Source: Clostridium sp. | Lineage (GTDB): Bacteria > Bacillota > Clostridia > Lachnospirales > Lachnospiraceae | NCBI GenBank assembly: GCA_023667695.1 | Contig: JAMOZY010000009.1 | Coordinates: 1-64,000, forward strand | Direction of reading: 5' to 3' | DNA length: 64,000 nucleotides | Shown: positions 44,737-54,054 of the stretch, one piece after another | Position numbering within the stretch: position 1 is the first letter of the stretch | Layout: each line of letters starts with the position of its first letter | The notes under the pieces: model-generated | What the model saw: only the letters and a program-made list of their open reading frames with translations | Databases searched by the model: none | What the model was told of the DNA's origin: nothing | Made by a program: the position numbers and the translations under genes

Positions 44737-45646
44737 AATTGATGAGGCGAGAGAACTTTTGAAAATGCTTGGGATGCCCAAAGCACAGCAGGCGGATATC
44801 TGTTGTTATGTTCTGTTGGCAATGGCAGGGATAAAGCAGGATACAAAGTGGGCAGATGCTGGAAATGAGTGGATTCGTATCCATGACATTATTCAGTTTG
44901 CCAATACATATTATGGATCAACTTATGCAGAAAACAGCAGGGAAACTTTTCGCAAGCAGGCATTACATCATTTTCGGAATGCTGCACTTGTAGAAGATAA
45001 TGGGAGAGCAACAAATAGCCCTAACTATAGGTATAGGATTACAGAAGAAACATTGCAGATAGTAAAGGCATTTCAAACACCAGAGTGGCAAAAATCTGTA
45101 AACCGGTTTTTGAAATACCATGAAAAGCTGGTGGATATCTATGCTTCAAAAAAGAAGATGACGATGATGCCAGTGCGCATTAATGGAGCCGACTTTCAAT
45201 TTTCTACAGGAAAGCACAATGAATTGCAAAAGGCTATCATTGAGGAATTTGCACCACGGTTTGCACCCGATTCAGAATGTTTGTATGTTGGCGATACCAT
45301 AGAAAAGGATTTAGTGAAAAATGTTGGAAAACTGACCGAATTGGGATTTGAGATAACGTTACATGACAAAATGCCTGATGTAGTCTTATATAGAGAAGAT
45401 AAGGACTGGATATATTTTGTTGAATCAGTGACTTCTGTAGGACCAATGGATTCCAAAAGAATATTGGAATTAACGGAGATGACAAAAAATGTTACAGCAG
45501 GAAAAATCTTTGTGACGGCATTTCTTGATTTTAAGACATATAAGAGATTTTCGGAAGATTTGGCATGGGAAACGGAAGTCTGGATTGCAGAGATGCCGGA
45601 ACATATGATACATTTGAATGGGGATAAGTTTTTGGGACCGAGGTAA
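44729..45646 (+). CDS. BsuBI/PstI family type II restriction endonuclease
   Basis: The 305-residue enzyme starts with GTG 44729 behind GGAGGG and overlaps the methylase stop. The N-terminal half is a helical region (QADICCYVLLAMAGI, TYAENSRETFRKQALHHF). The C-terminal PD-(D/E)XK-like half shows DKMPDVVLYREDKDWIYFVES, followed by TEMTKNVTAGKIFVTAF. Characterised members cut CTGCAG; that this one does is an inference. Restriction and modification are thus adjacent and co-transcribed. Confidence 0.9.
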   Translation: MDKIDEARELLKMLGMPKAQQADICCYVLLAMAGIKQDTKWADAGNEWIRIHDIIQFANTYYGSTYAENSRETFRKQALHHFRNAALVEDNGRATNSPNYRYRITEETLQIVKAFQTPEWQKSVNRFLKYHEKLVDIYASKKKMTMMPVRINGADFQFSTGKHNELQKAIIEEFAPRFAPDSECLYVGDTIEKDLVKNVGKLTELGFEITLHDKMPDVVLYREDKDWIYFVESVTSVGPMDSKRILELTEMTKNVTAGKIFVTAFLDFKTYKRFSEDLAWETEVWIAEMPEHMIHLNGDKFLGPR

Positions 45647-45653
45647 ATGGAGA

Positions 45654-46955
45654 ATGAAAAAGAGAGAATATGAATATATAGAAAAATCAATATATCGTAA
45701 AAATATTATTATGTTCATTCAGACTTTAGAAGAAGTATTGTTTTACTATTCTTTTGAATCTTATAAAATGCCTGCATTGAATTCACATTTTTTATGTTGG
45801 GATTTATTGCAAACAAAGAATAATATTGATAATAAGTTAATAATGGAAGGAAATTTTATTCCGTTAGCAGAAGAGTTTGAAAGTGTTCTTGAGAATGATA
45901 TTGTTTTGAAAGCATATATTCCCGAAATAAATGTCATATTAAAACGAAGAGATAAATTAGGTGTAATAGTAGATTATAAGAAAGCGGATTTAAAGGCTAA
46001 AATTAATAAATATGCGGAAGCTGCTGGTTATATTCGTGAAATAAGTGAGGCAAATGACATATATTTGAATACAATATTCAACAAATTAATAGAAAATATT
46101 TTTACTGAAGAAAATGAACACAGTAATTGGAGCGCTATTTATTCTCTTACTAGAATACTAGTTACAGAATTAGTAAATGTTGGATATAGTCCAGAATACA
46201 TAAGCCATGAAATGCGAAAGACTTTTTTGGATAACAGGATAAAGGTTAAATGTGAAGAACAATTATTGATAGATTTTTTCTCGAAATTTACTTTTGAAAC
46301 TAAATCATATCAAGTGATTTTAGGAATTAATGCAGAAACGGCAAAAATATTGAATTACCTTAAGGAGATAACCGTTAAAGAACCAACAGGAGAGCTTAGA
46401 AAACAACTTAATCTAAAACACAAAGGGGATTGTATCGTTGAATTATTTCTTGATGATTTAGATAAATATAAGGCAGTAAATGCAGGATGTGGTTATATTA
46501 ATACAATTATAGGACTTCATCGGATAAGTCAGCATCATAAACCTGTGTATATTAAACCGTTTGCACAAATTAACGAGATTGATGACGAACATAATATATT
46601 GACCAGCAGAATAATAAAAATTGATAAAAATATATTACTACGAGCGAATAATGAAAATCAAGTGCAATCTTATTTTTTTGACAATCAATTATTAAATAAA
46701 GTACAAACACCAGAATCCTTTTTGCGAGCTGTTAGTCTGCATAATAGTGCGTTGGATAGTAAAGAGCCCACTAATCAGTTATTGGATTTATGGACAGCTG
46801 TGGAAACATTGATAGGGTTTAAATCGGGAGATGAAGATAAAATAAATGTTGTCTGTGATATATTAACAAGTGTATTGAACCGTACATACTTATATACTCA
46901 TATGGTTCAATTACATAGGGATATTTTGGCTGTACTGGGTGAGGGGGGGAGATAA
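45654..46955 (+). CDS. Unknown AT-rich protein, N-terminal part of a split HEPN protein
   Basis: The frame from MKKREYEYIEKS runs 433 residues and then stops just after a run of seven G at 46933-46939. Near its end QLLDLWTAVETLIGF resembles the entry to Apea-like HEPN domains. The remaining 400 residues are helical and unfamiliar. GAGG lies ten bases before ATG 45654. It is only seven bases downstream of the endonuclease stop, so it probably belongs to the defence operon. The rest of the protein lies in the +1 frame (46939-47538). Confidence 0.7.
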   Translation: MKKREYEYIEKSIYRKNIIMFIQTLEEVLFYYSFESYKMPALNSHFLCWDLLQTKNNIDNKLIMEGNFIPLAEEFESVLENDIVLKAYIPEINVILKRRDKLGVIVDYKKADLKAKINKYAEAAGYIREISEANDIYLNTIFNKLIENIFTEENEHSNWSAIYSLTRILVTELVNVGYSPEYISHEMRKTFLDNRIKVKCEEQLLIDFFSKFTFETKSYQVILGINAETAKILNYLKEITVKEPTGELRKQLNLKHKGDCIVELFLDDLDKYKAVNAGCGYINTIIGLHRISQHHKPVYIKPFAQINEIDDEHNILTSRIIKIDKNILLRANNENQVQSYFFDNQLLNKVQTPESFLRAVSLHNSALDSKEPTNQLLDLWTAVETLIGFKSGDEDKINVVCDILTSVLNRTYLYTHMVQLHRDILAVLGEGGR

Positions 46956-47538
46956 ATTTATAAGTAACATAAGTGGCGATGAACAAGTTATTTGGAAATT
47001 AACCAAAGTGCTTTCTGTCAGTGATTATCGGAAAGACTATGATGTATTGTATGAACTGCTGGAAGAGTATCCGTTGCTACAATATCGTATGGAGAATTTT
47101 TCAAAGAAAATCTTTGCTGATTCTAAAAGTGTATATGATGAATTGATTCGTCATAAACAAAAAATAAGATGGCAGATTATGAGGATTTATAGAAATAGAA
47201 ATATGATAGTCCACAGTGGCAAACATATGCCTTATTTGGACATTATTTTAGGCAACCTCCACTATTATATTGATGCAATGTTTGACTTGTTGATAGAGTA
47301 TTATCATTTGGGAATAAAAAAGAATCAATATATTTTTTATCATGTTCAAAAAGAAGAAATGCGATATTGGAATATATTAGGACTTGATGAAAAAGGGAGA
47401 AAAATCACAACTCAGGAAATAACGGAATCAAATTATTCGACAATTATATTTAATGATTATGAAGGAAATGCAATTAAAAATGTTGTGAAAGAGGTAATTG
47501 CCAGTATGGAAGGAAAGCATTTACTTGAGAGAAAGTAA
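46939..47538 (+). pseudogene. HEPN (Apea-like) C-terminal part, separated by a G7 tract
   Basis: The frame continues the preceding protein directly after the G-run (GDKFISNISGDEQVIW). It contains the HEPN ribonuclease signature R-x4-H in RNRNMIVHSGKH (Arg codon at 47197, His at 47212). A gain or loss of a single G would join the two frames into about 630 residues. It has no ribosome binding site of its own. It may be a true mutation, a phase-variable tract, programmed frameshifting or a sequencing error. Confidence 0.65.
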
Positions 47539-47586
47539 CCGATACCAAAGTAAAATATTTAAAATGATGATATAGGGGTAATGGTG

Positions 47587-47682
47587 TCAAGAAATTTTGC
47601 AAATAAAAAGAGGATATACTTTTTCAACCTCCAGCTGCTCTAGTAAATGAAAAATTCTATGGTAATTATTTAACTTTTCCAT
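47587..47682 (-). CDS. Very small ORF (31 aa) downstream of the GntR-ABC operon
   Basis: AGAGGTG lies six bases before the ATG. The peptide MEKLNNYHRIFHLLEQLEVE is amphipathic helical. It may be the remaining N-terminus of a truncated gene. Confidence 0.3.
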   Translation of the reverse strand: MEKLNNYHRIFHLLEQLEVEKVYPLFICKIS

Positions 47683-47704
47683 GACACACCTCTCAAAATC
47701 CAAT

Positions 47705-47827
47705 TCATTTTACTAGTATACCATATGATGCCCACATTACAAAATCATAAATCTTCACACTCTTGCCGTATTTCATCCGTTCTGCCCCATCCATAAAATC
47801 TTTAGGAAACAGCTCTATAGTCTGCAT
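47705..47827 (-). CDS. Small protein (40 aa) translationally coupled to the ABC permease
   Basis: Its ATG shares a base with the permease stop (TAATG), a classical coupling arrangement. The peptide is MQTIELFPKDFMDGAERMKY followed by a short hydrophobic end (DFVMWASYGILV). I know no family. Its position as last gene of a GntR/ATPase/permease operon suggests it is real. Confidence 0.4.
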   Translation of the reverse strand: MQTIELFPKDFMDGAERMKYGKSVKIYDFVMWASYGILVK

Positions 47828-48471
47828 TAGTATTCCTTTTTCTTGTAGATACTGACAGTCAGCGGATAAGATAAGGCAAACACCAGCAGCGAACCCAGAA
47901 TCAAAATAATGGCACCAATTAAAACAGTAGCAGGACCAGGCGTTAAATAAAAATTAAGCATATAGATGATTCCAAGGGTAATACCGATTCCACAAAGTAA
48001 GCTGATAACTAAAAATACCTCGCATTTTTCTTCCCCGCCGAAATAAAACAGAGGAAAGAAACATGCTTCTGTAAACAGGCTTATACTAATACCCAATGCG
48101 AGTACGGACAGGGTATCCATATTTTTATCAAAAGGACACCCATGTAAAAGCCAGGACAGGCCTATACCTGCTCCGGCAAAGGCAATCCCAACGATTAACC
48201 ATATGGACTGACTGATAAAATAGCTTTTTATAATATGTTCTCTTTTTATCGGCAATGTTAATTTGTATTTTCCCCATTTGGAAACAAACTCTTTTTTTAT
48301 GCTGGCGGCTGCAATAACGGAAAATCCAATTATGCTAAGCAGCACATAGCCAATCAACAGGGATTGGCTGATAACCGCAACAACAAAGATTCCCAGTATA
48401 AGCATAAAAGCCATGAAAATTTTCAGATTGGAACATACGGCAAAAAAATTGTTTTTAAGCAGTCCTTTCAT
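47827..48471 (-). CDS. ABC-2 type transporter permease (YtrC/D-like)
   Basis: This 214-residue membrane protein has six predicted helices (about 15-50 as two, 82-105, 118-140, 150-170, 180-205). It is the permease of the GntR-linked exporter. It overlaps the ATPase stop by four bases. Systems with a YtrA-type GntR regulator typically respond to cell-wall antibiotics; that is family knowledge, and no substrate is visible here. Confidence 0.85.
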   Translation of the reverse strand: MKGLLKNNFFAVCSNLKIFMAFMLILGIFVVAVISQSLLIGYVLLSIIGFSVIAAASIKKEFVSKWGKYKLTLPIKREHIIKSYFISQSIWLIVGIAFAGAGIGLSWLLHGCPFDKNMDTLSVLALGISISLFTEACFFPLFYFGGEEKCEVFLVISLLCGIGITLGIIYMLNFYLTPGPATVLIGAIILILGSLLVFALSYPLTVSIYKKKEY

Positions 48472-49343
48472 ACTCGTTCCCCCTTTACCAGTAATAGCAT
48501 GATTTCGTCAACAGAAACATGGTCTATAACGCTGTTTTTATATTTCCGCTGTGCCTCTTTTCCATTAGAAACTAAAACATCAATCTGAAAATCTCTCGTT
48601 CGGTAGGCGATGATATCGCTTGGGTCTAAGGCAAGAAATTGACTTTCCTTACAGCGCATAACGGCGTAATGATAAGCTAAATCATTTTTGGATGCAGTCA
48701 TAATCAATTTCCCGTTCTGAATAAATGTGATATAATCGGCTACCTTTTCTAAATCACTTGTGATATGGGAAGATAACAGGATGGAATGGCTTTCATCCTG
48801 AACAAATTCAAGAAAAATGTCCAGCATTTCATCACGCATAATCGGGTCCAATCCGCTGGTCGCTTCGTCTAAAATCAATAATTGCGGGTGGTGGGACAAA
48901 GCCGCTGCAATCGCTAGCTTCATAGTCATTCCTCTGGAATAGTCTTTGATTTTTTGATTGGGTGATAAATGAAAATCCTCCAAATACTTTTGGAACAAAG
49001 CATGGTCCCACTGGGTATAAATTCCACTCATCACCTCTGACAACTGTTTCGTCGTCCAAAAGCCGGGGAAATTATCTCCGTCATAAACTACGCCTATTTT
49101 CTCACGGATATCCGTATCATTATTCTGCATTTCCCCGCCAAACAGCTTTACTACACCGCTATCCTTTTTAACCGTATTCAAAATACACCCGATGGTTGTG
49201 GTCTTGCCAGCGCCATTTTCACCAACAAATCCTAAAATAGCTCCATAGGGCAATGAAAATGAAAGTTTATCCAATGTGAAATTTGATTTAGGAAATGTCT
49301 TGGAAATTTCCTGCAATTCTAAAATATGTTCCATGCTATTCAT
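48468..49343 (-). CDS. ABC transporter ATP-binding protein
   Basis: The 291-residue ATPase has Walker A GENGAGKTTTIG, signature YSRGMTMKLAIAAAL and Walker B LLILDEATSGLDP, followed by an extra C-terminal domain of about 80 residues (FLALDPSDIIAYRTRDFQ). The sequence type is that of YtrB/BcrA-like exporters. It overlaps both the GntR gene upstream (eight bases) and the permease gene downstream (four bases). Confidence 0.93.
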   Translation of the reverse strand: MNSMEHILELQEISKTFPKSNFTLDKLSFSLPYGAILGFVGENGAGKTTTIGCILNTVKKDSGVVKLFGGEMQNNDTDIREKIGVVYDGDNFPGFWTTKQLSEVMSGIYTQWDHALFQKYLEDFHLSPNQKIKDYSRGMTMKLAIAAALSHHPQLLILDEATSGLDPIMRDEMLDIFLEFVQDESHSILLSSHITSDLEKVADYITFIQNGKLIMTASKNDLAYHYAVMRCKESQFLALDPSDIIAYRTRDFQIDVLVSNGKEAQRKYKNSVIDHVSVDEIMLLLVKGERV

Positions 49344-49713
49344 CCTCCTGATAGAATAAAGCTAACAGCTCCGTCAATTTTTCAAGGGAAATATTGCTTA
49401 TTCGCCCAATTTCCGCAGCCGCCTGTAAGTGTTCTTCTGCAATGCGCTGCTGTTCCTCCTGATAAAATTCCTTGTTTTGTACGGATACAAAACTGCCTCT
49501 TCCTACTGTCGTTTCGATAAATCCGTCCCTTTGTAAGTCCTCATAAGCTTTTTGAACGGTAATGACACTTACATGAATGGATTTTGCTAAAGCCCGCATG
49601 GAGGGAATTGCGTCACCGGCTTGTAATTCCCCGCTCATTATCATTGCTTTGATTTGTGATGTGATTTGCTCATAAATCGGTTTATTGGCATTATTACTGA
49701 TAATGATTTCCAA
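49336..49713 (-). CDS. GntR-family (YtrA subfamily) transcriptional regulator
   Basis: The 125-residue regulator has an N-terminal winged helix (YEQITSQIKAMIMSGELQAGD, SIHVSVITVQKAYEDLQRDG) and only a short C-terminal helical tail, which defines the YtrA subfamily. It is the first gene of the operon and probably represses it through the operator at 49738-49758. Confidence 0.93.
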   Translation of the reverse strand: MEIIISNNANKPIYEQITSQIKAMIMSGELQAGDAIPSMRALAKSIHVSVITVQKAYEDLQRDGFIETTVGRGSFVSVQNKEFYQEEQQRIAEEHLQAAAEIGRISNISLEKLTELLALFYQEDE

Positions 49714-49737
49714 TTTGCACCACCTCTGCCTTTCAAG

Positions 49738-49785
49738 TGTACTTAGTGTACAAGTACATTATAACACCTTTATTTTTTTAGTCAA
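49738..49785 (-). promoter_or_regulatory. Promoter and GntR operator
   Basis: On the minus strand TTGACT (49780-49785) and TATAAT (49758-49763) are 16 bases apart. Immediately downstream TGTACTTGTACACTAAGTAC (within 49738-49758) repeats GTAC elements in inverted arrangement, as in YtrA-type sites. Confidence 0.65.
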
Positions 49786-49957
49786 CCGATTTGTGATTAA
49801 ATATCAAAAATAGGTGTGATAGAGTGGGATTCTATCGTTGTTGACATTGTACCGAGGTTGTTTTGCTACGATTATCAAAAAGATACTGGTTATTGCTGAA
49901 TATCAATTTGAATAGGAACATTTTTCAGAAAGATTAGTATAAAGAAGAAGGATGTGG

Positions 49958-49963
49958 TATGAT
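49958..49963 (+). promoter_or_regulatory. Possible extended -10 promoter of the GTPase-NYN gene
   Basis: TGGTATGAT gives an extended -10 element, with TTAGTA 18 bases upstream. The leader to 50064 is about 95 bases and contains no gene. Confidence 0.35.
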
Positions 49964-50063
49964 TTAGCATATGGCAGCAGAAGCCAGGGGAGGTTTTGGG
50001 GAATTCTAAGACTGACGGACGAAGCTGTGAATCGTATCTCAAAAGAAAAGAAGAATAAATCAT

Positions 50064-52724
50064 ATGAAAAAGCGATTGGTTATCGGCATTCTTGCCCATG
50101 TAGATGCCGGAAAGACAACTTTATCAGAGGGGCTGCTTTATTTGTGCGGCAGTATCCGTACCCTGGGGAGAGTAGACCATAAGGACGCATTCCTGGATAC
50201 CTATGCTATGGAACGGGCAAGGGGGATTACCATATTTTCCAAGCAGGCAGAGCTGGGGCTTGGTGATATGGAGGTGACACTGCTGGATACGCCGGGACAT
50301 GTGGACTTTTCTGCAGAGATGGAGCGCACCCTTCAGGTGCTGGACTATGCCATTTTAGTCATTAATGGAGCGGATGGTGTGCAGGGACATACCCGGACGC
50401 TTTGGAAGCTGTTAAAGCAATACGGGATACCGGTATTTCTCTTTATCAATAAGATGGACCAGCCGGGTACGAATCGGGAAAAATTATTAACCGAGCTGAA
50501 AGGTCTGCTGGATGACCGCTGTCTGGATTTTGCTCCGGCTGTGGGAGCGGATGCAGAAGAGAAGCTGCCGGAGGAATTTCTGGATGCTCTGGCTATGTGT
50601 GATGAAGCATTGATGGAGGAATTTCTTGCCGGAGATGATATAGAAACCGCTTCTATCCGAACTGCCATACAGAGGCGGAACGTATTCCCTTGCTTTTTTG
50701 GCTCTGCCTTGAAGCTGGAAGGCGTAGAGGCGTTGATTCAGGGGATTTCCCTATATGTGCAATGTCCGGAATACGGAGAGGAATTTGGGGCAAGGGTTTA
50801 TAAGATTTCCAGAGATGCCCAGGGAAACCGGTTGACTCATTTGAAAATCACGGGTGGCTTTCTGAAGGTTAAGACCTTGCTTACCCACCACGGAAAGGAA
50901 GAGAAAGCAGACCAGCTTCGCATTTATTCCGGTTCTGGTTTTCGGACGGAGACGCAGGCAGAGGCAGGAACCATCTGCGCAGTGACCGGATTGGAAGCAA
51001 GCTATTGTGGGGAAGGTCTTGGGATGGAAGAGGATTCTCAGCTGCCTGTGCTGGAGCCGGTACTAAACTATCAGGTGCTGTTACCGGAGGCGTGTGATGT
51101 ACACAAGGCATGGAAGCAGCTGCAACAGCTGGAGGAAGAGAATCCTCTGCTGCATATGGAGTGGCAGGAAGGCAGCAGTGAGATACATGTTCAGGTCATG
51201 GGTGAAGTAGAGCTGGAGATTCTAAAGGGAATGATACAGGAGCGGTTTGGACTGGAAGTAACCTTTGGACAGGGAAGTCTGGTCTATAAGGAAACCATAG
51301 CCGCGCCCGTAGAGGGCGTAGGACATTTTGAACCATTACGGCATTATGCAGAGGTGCATTTGCTGATGGAGCCGGGAGAACCGGGCAGCGGTTTACAGCT
51401 TGAGACACAATGCAGTGAAGATATGCTGAACCGCAACTGGCAGCGGTTGATTTTGACTCATTTGGAGGAGCGGAAGCATCCCGGTGTACTAACCGGCTCG
51501 GAGATTACGGATATGAAGCTTACCCTGGTGGCAGGACGGGCCCATCAGAAGCATACGGAAGGCGGAGATTTTCGTCAGGCTACCTATCGGGCAGTACGGC
51601 AGGGACTTCGAAAGGCAGACTGTGTATTGCTGGAGCCGGTATATGAATTCCGACTGGAGGTACCCATGGAGAATTCCGGACGTGCCATGGCGGATATACA
51701 GCGGATGTATGGAAGCTGTCAGCCGCTGGAGCTGGAAGGGGAGCTGGCAGTCCTGACCGGAGTAGCTCCCGTATCCACCATGTCCGGATATCAGTCAGAG
51801 GTAAATGCCTATACCAGGGGCTGTGGTAAATTATTTTGCTCTTTCAAGGGATATATGCCTTGTCATAATACAGAAGAAATCATAGAGCAATACAAGTATG
51901 ACCCGGAGAGTGATGTAGAGAATCCTACGGGTTCCGTATTCTGCGCTCACGGTGCGGGCTTTATCGTGCCATGGAATCAGGTGGAAGATTATATGCATGT
52001 GGAGTCCGGTTTACGCATCGGAGAAGATATCGATGGTTTGGATTCTGATAATGCAGAAGGAGCTGGAAAAAGCAGAAATCAACAGAAGGGAAAGCCGTCC
52101 ATATCCGGTTCGGTGGCAGATGAGGAGGAGCTAAAGGCAATTTTTGAACGGACCTATGGCAGTGGTAAGCAGAGAAGCTATGGCAAGCAGGATTATGACA
52201 ATGCGTATGAAAACTATGAGAAGGAAGCCGGTATCGATGCCCGGTCTGCCCCTCAGGGGGATTCCAGGTATCAGAAAAAATCACGGACGCCGGAGCGAAA
52301 GGAAGAATTCCTGCTGGTGGACGGTTATAATATTCTGTTTGCCTGGGAGGAATTAAAGGAACTGTCAAAGACGAATCTGGAAGCTGCCCGGGGCAGGCTC
52401 ATGGACATTCTTTGCAATTATCAGGGCTATCGGAGCATGAATCTGATACTGGTATTTGACGCTTATAAGGTGCCGGGGAATCCGGGAGAGCTGATACAAT
52501 ACCATAATATCCATGTAGTCTATACCAAAGAGGCAGAGACTGCAGACCAGTACATTGAGAAGCTGGTACATGATATGGGAAAGCAGTATGATGTGACCGT
52601 GGCTACCTCAGATGGCCTGGAGCAGCTGATTATTTATGGAGCAGGCGCCAGGCGGATGTCTGCCAGAGGCTTATGGGAGGAGATTCAGAGGGCGGAGCAG
52701 GAAATGCGGGAGAAATTCATGTGA
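50064..52724 (+). CDS. TetM/EF-G-like translational GTPase fused to a YacP/Rae1 NYN nuclease domain
   Basis: Residues 1 to about 650 follow EF-G and the ribosomal protection proteins: G1 ILAHVDAGKTTL, switch ERARGITIFSKQ, G3 DTPGHVDF, G4 NKMD, and later EF-G domains (GVGHFEPLRHYAEVHL). A polar linker of about 95 residues leads to residues 747-886. That C-terminal part reads LLVDGYNILFAWEELKEL, VFDAYKVPGN and TVATSDGLEQLIIYGAGARR, the NYN fold of YacP/Rae1, a ribosome A-site-associated endoribonuclease in B. subtilis. The fusion implies ribosome-targeted RNA cleavage. Tetracycline resistance is not established. Confidence 0.88.
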   Translation: MKKRLVIGILAHVDAGKTTLSEGLLYLCGSIRTLGRVDHKDAFLDTYAMERARGITIFSKQAELGLGDMEVTLLDTPGHVDFSAEMERTLQVLDYAILVINGADGVQGHTRTLWKLLKQYGIPVFLFINKMDQPGTNREKLLTELKGLLDDRCLDFAPAVGADAEEKLPEEFLDALAMCDEALMEEFLAGDDIETASIRTAIQRRNVFPCFFGSALKLEGVEALIQGISLYVQCPEYGEEFGARVYKISRDAQGNRLTHLKITGGFLKVKTLLTHHGKEEKADQLRIYSGSGFRTETQAEAGTICAVTGLEASYCGEGLGMEEDSQLPVLEPVLNYQVLLPEACDVHKAWKQLQQLEEENPLLHMEWQEGSSEIHVQVMGEVELEILKGMIQERFGLEVTFGQGSLVYKETIAAPVEGVGHFEPLRHYAEVHLLMEPGEPGSGLQLETQCSEDMLNRNWQRLILTHLEERKHPGVLTGSEITDMKLTLVAGRAHQKHTEGGDFRQATYRAVRQGLRKADCVLLEPVYEFRLEVPMENSGRAMADIQRMYGSCQPLELEGELAVLTGVAPVSTMSGYQSEVNAYTRGCGKLFCSFKGYMPCHNTEEIIEQYKYDPESDVENPTGSVFCAHGAGFIVPWNQVEDYMHVESGLRIGEDIDGLDSDNAEGAGKSRNQQKGKPSISGSVADEEELKAIFERTYGSGKQRSYGKQDYDNAYENYEKEAGIDARSAPQGDSRYQKKSRTPERKEEFLLVDGYNILFAWEELKELSKTNLEAARGRLMDILCNYQGYRSMNLILVFDAYKVPGNPGELIQYHNIHVVYTKEAETADQYIEKLVHDMGKQYDVTVATSDGLEQLIIYGAGARRMSARGLWEEIQRAEQEMREKFM

Positions 52725-52739
52725 CTTCCGAAGAAACCC

Positions 52740-52768
52740 ATGACAATTTCCCTGTTATCGATTATACT
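52740..52768 (+). promoter_or_regulatory. Promoter of the VanG-like ligase gene
   Basis: ATGACA (52740-52745) and TATACT (52763-52768) have a 17-base spacer. A small GGGTT/AACCC hairpin follows in the leader. Confidence 0.45.
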
Positions 52769-52859
52769 AGGATAGGGTTTTTAACGATAACCCTGTTGAT
52801 AAGCTGGCCGGAGGCAGAAAACCGGACAGGAAAGAAACATGAATCTGGAGGAAAAGAAG

Positions 52860-53918
52860 ATGAACCGTATAAAAATAGTTGTATTATTTGGAGGCTGTTC
52901 TACTGAATATAGTGTATCATTACAGTCTGCATATTCCGTAATGGAAGCATTGAATCCGGAACGGTATGAATTAATACCAATGGGTATTACCAAGGAGGGA
53001 CACTGGTTCCGGTATGATGGCGACTTAAAGCAGGTGCCGGAGGATAACTGGCAGGGCGAGAATTGCAGACAGGCATTTATTTTGCCGGACCGGAATATTC
53101 ATGGTATTGGAATGCTTCAGGAGAATGGCACCTTAGAGACGGAGCGGGTGGATGTGATTTTTCCGGTCCTTCATGGGAAGAATGGCGAGGATGGAACGGT
53201 ACAGGGCTTGTGTGACCTTGCAGGTATACCGTATGTAGGGGACGGCACCTTAAGCTCTGCCCTTTGCATGGATAAGGATATTGCCCATGTAGTGGCAAAG
53301 GCGGCTGGTATAGCGGTGCCGGAGTTCGTTGTGCTGAAGTCCTATATGACGAAGGAAGAGCAGAAGGAGCGGTGTAGTAAGCTCACCTATCCGGTTTTTG
53401 TAAAGCCGTCAAGAGCCGGCTCTTCTTATGGAATTACCAAGGTAAAGCAGGAAGCAGACCTGGAGGCAGCGATTCAGGAGGCATTTCGTCACGATACAAA
53501 GGTTGTGATTGAAGCCATGGTAGAGGGCTTTGAGGTAGGCTGTGCTGTTTTGGGAAATAAGGAGCTGACCGTAGGAGAGGTAGATGAAATCGAGCTGCAT
53601 TCCGATGTGTTTGATTTCCATGAGAAATATACGCTGGAAACATCAAAGATTCATGTTCCGGCAAGAATTACACCGGAAAAGGCACAGGAAATCAAGGCGA
53701 TGGCTAAGATATTATACCGGGTGCTGGAATGTGAGGGAATGGCACGGGTGGATATGTTCTTAACTCCGGCTGGGGATATTGTATTTAATGAAATCAATAC
53801 GATACCGGGCTTCACATCTCACAGCCGCTATCCAAGTATGATGAAGGCTTATGGTATGTCCTTTCAGGAGGTTCTGGATGAATTGGTCCGGGAAGCACTG
53901 GAGGAGCAGGGGAAATAA
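52860..53918 (+). CDS. D-alanine--D-alanine/D-serine ligase, VanG-like
   Basis: This ATP-grasp ligase of 352 residues makes the dipeptide end of peptidoglycan precursors. It begins VVLFGGCSTEYSVSLQSAYS and has FPVLHGKNGEDGTVQG, KPSRAGSSYGITKV, RVDMFLTPAGDIVFNEINT and PGFTSHSRYP. The omega-loop region EKYTLETSKIHVPARI (from Glu255) is like VanG and the VanC/E group, which use D-serine, rather than ordinary Ddl. GGAGG lies eight bases before ATG 52860. The next gene resembles the membrane half of VanT, supporting a D-Ala-D-Ser reading, though substrate is not proven. Confidence 0.85.
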   Translation: MNRIKIVVLFGGCSTEYSVSLQSAYSVMEALNPERYELIPMGITKEGHWFRYDGDLKQVPEDNWQGENCRQAFILPDRNIHGIGMLQENGTLETERVDVIFPVLHGKNGEDGTVQGLCDLAGIPYVGDGTLSSALCMDKDIAHVVAKAAGIAVPEFVVLKSYMTKEEQKERCSKLTYPVFVKPSRAGSSYGITKVKQEADLEAAIQEAFRHDTKVVIEAMVEGFEVGCAVLGNKELTVGEVDEIELHSDVFDFHEKYTLETSKIHVPARITPEKAQEIKAMAKILYRVLECEGMARVDMFLTPAGDIVFNEINTIPGFTSHSRYPSMMKAYGMSFQEVLDELVREALEEQGK

Positions 53919-54054
53919 TTTAGCAGGCAGTCCATTGCTGTGATTGGCTGTAGACAGGAGTTGCCAGCAGGAAGAATTAACAGGCAGAATCAGAAGGCAG
54001 ATGGTGGGGAAGCAGATGCTCCATATGGTGGACTGGCTGCAAGGGAGGCAGATT

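Noticed and set aside
50064-52724. Acquired tetracycline resistance gene
   Set aside because: The GTPase resembles TetM only at family level, has an extra NYN domain and normal local composition, and sits in a non-mobile context.
53944-54054. Upstream extension of the VanT-like gene
   Set aside because: It starts at a TTG without a site and adds polar residues before the first membrane helix. ATG 54055 has GGGAGG.
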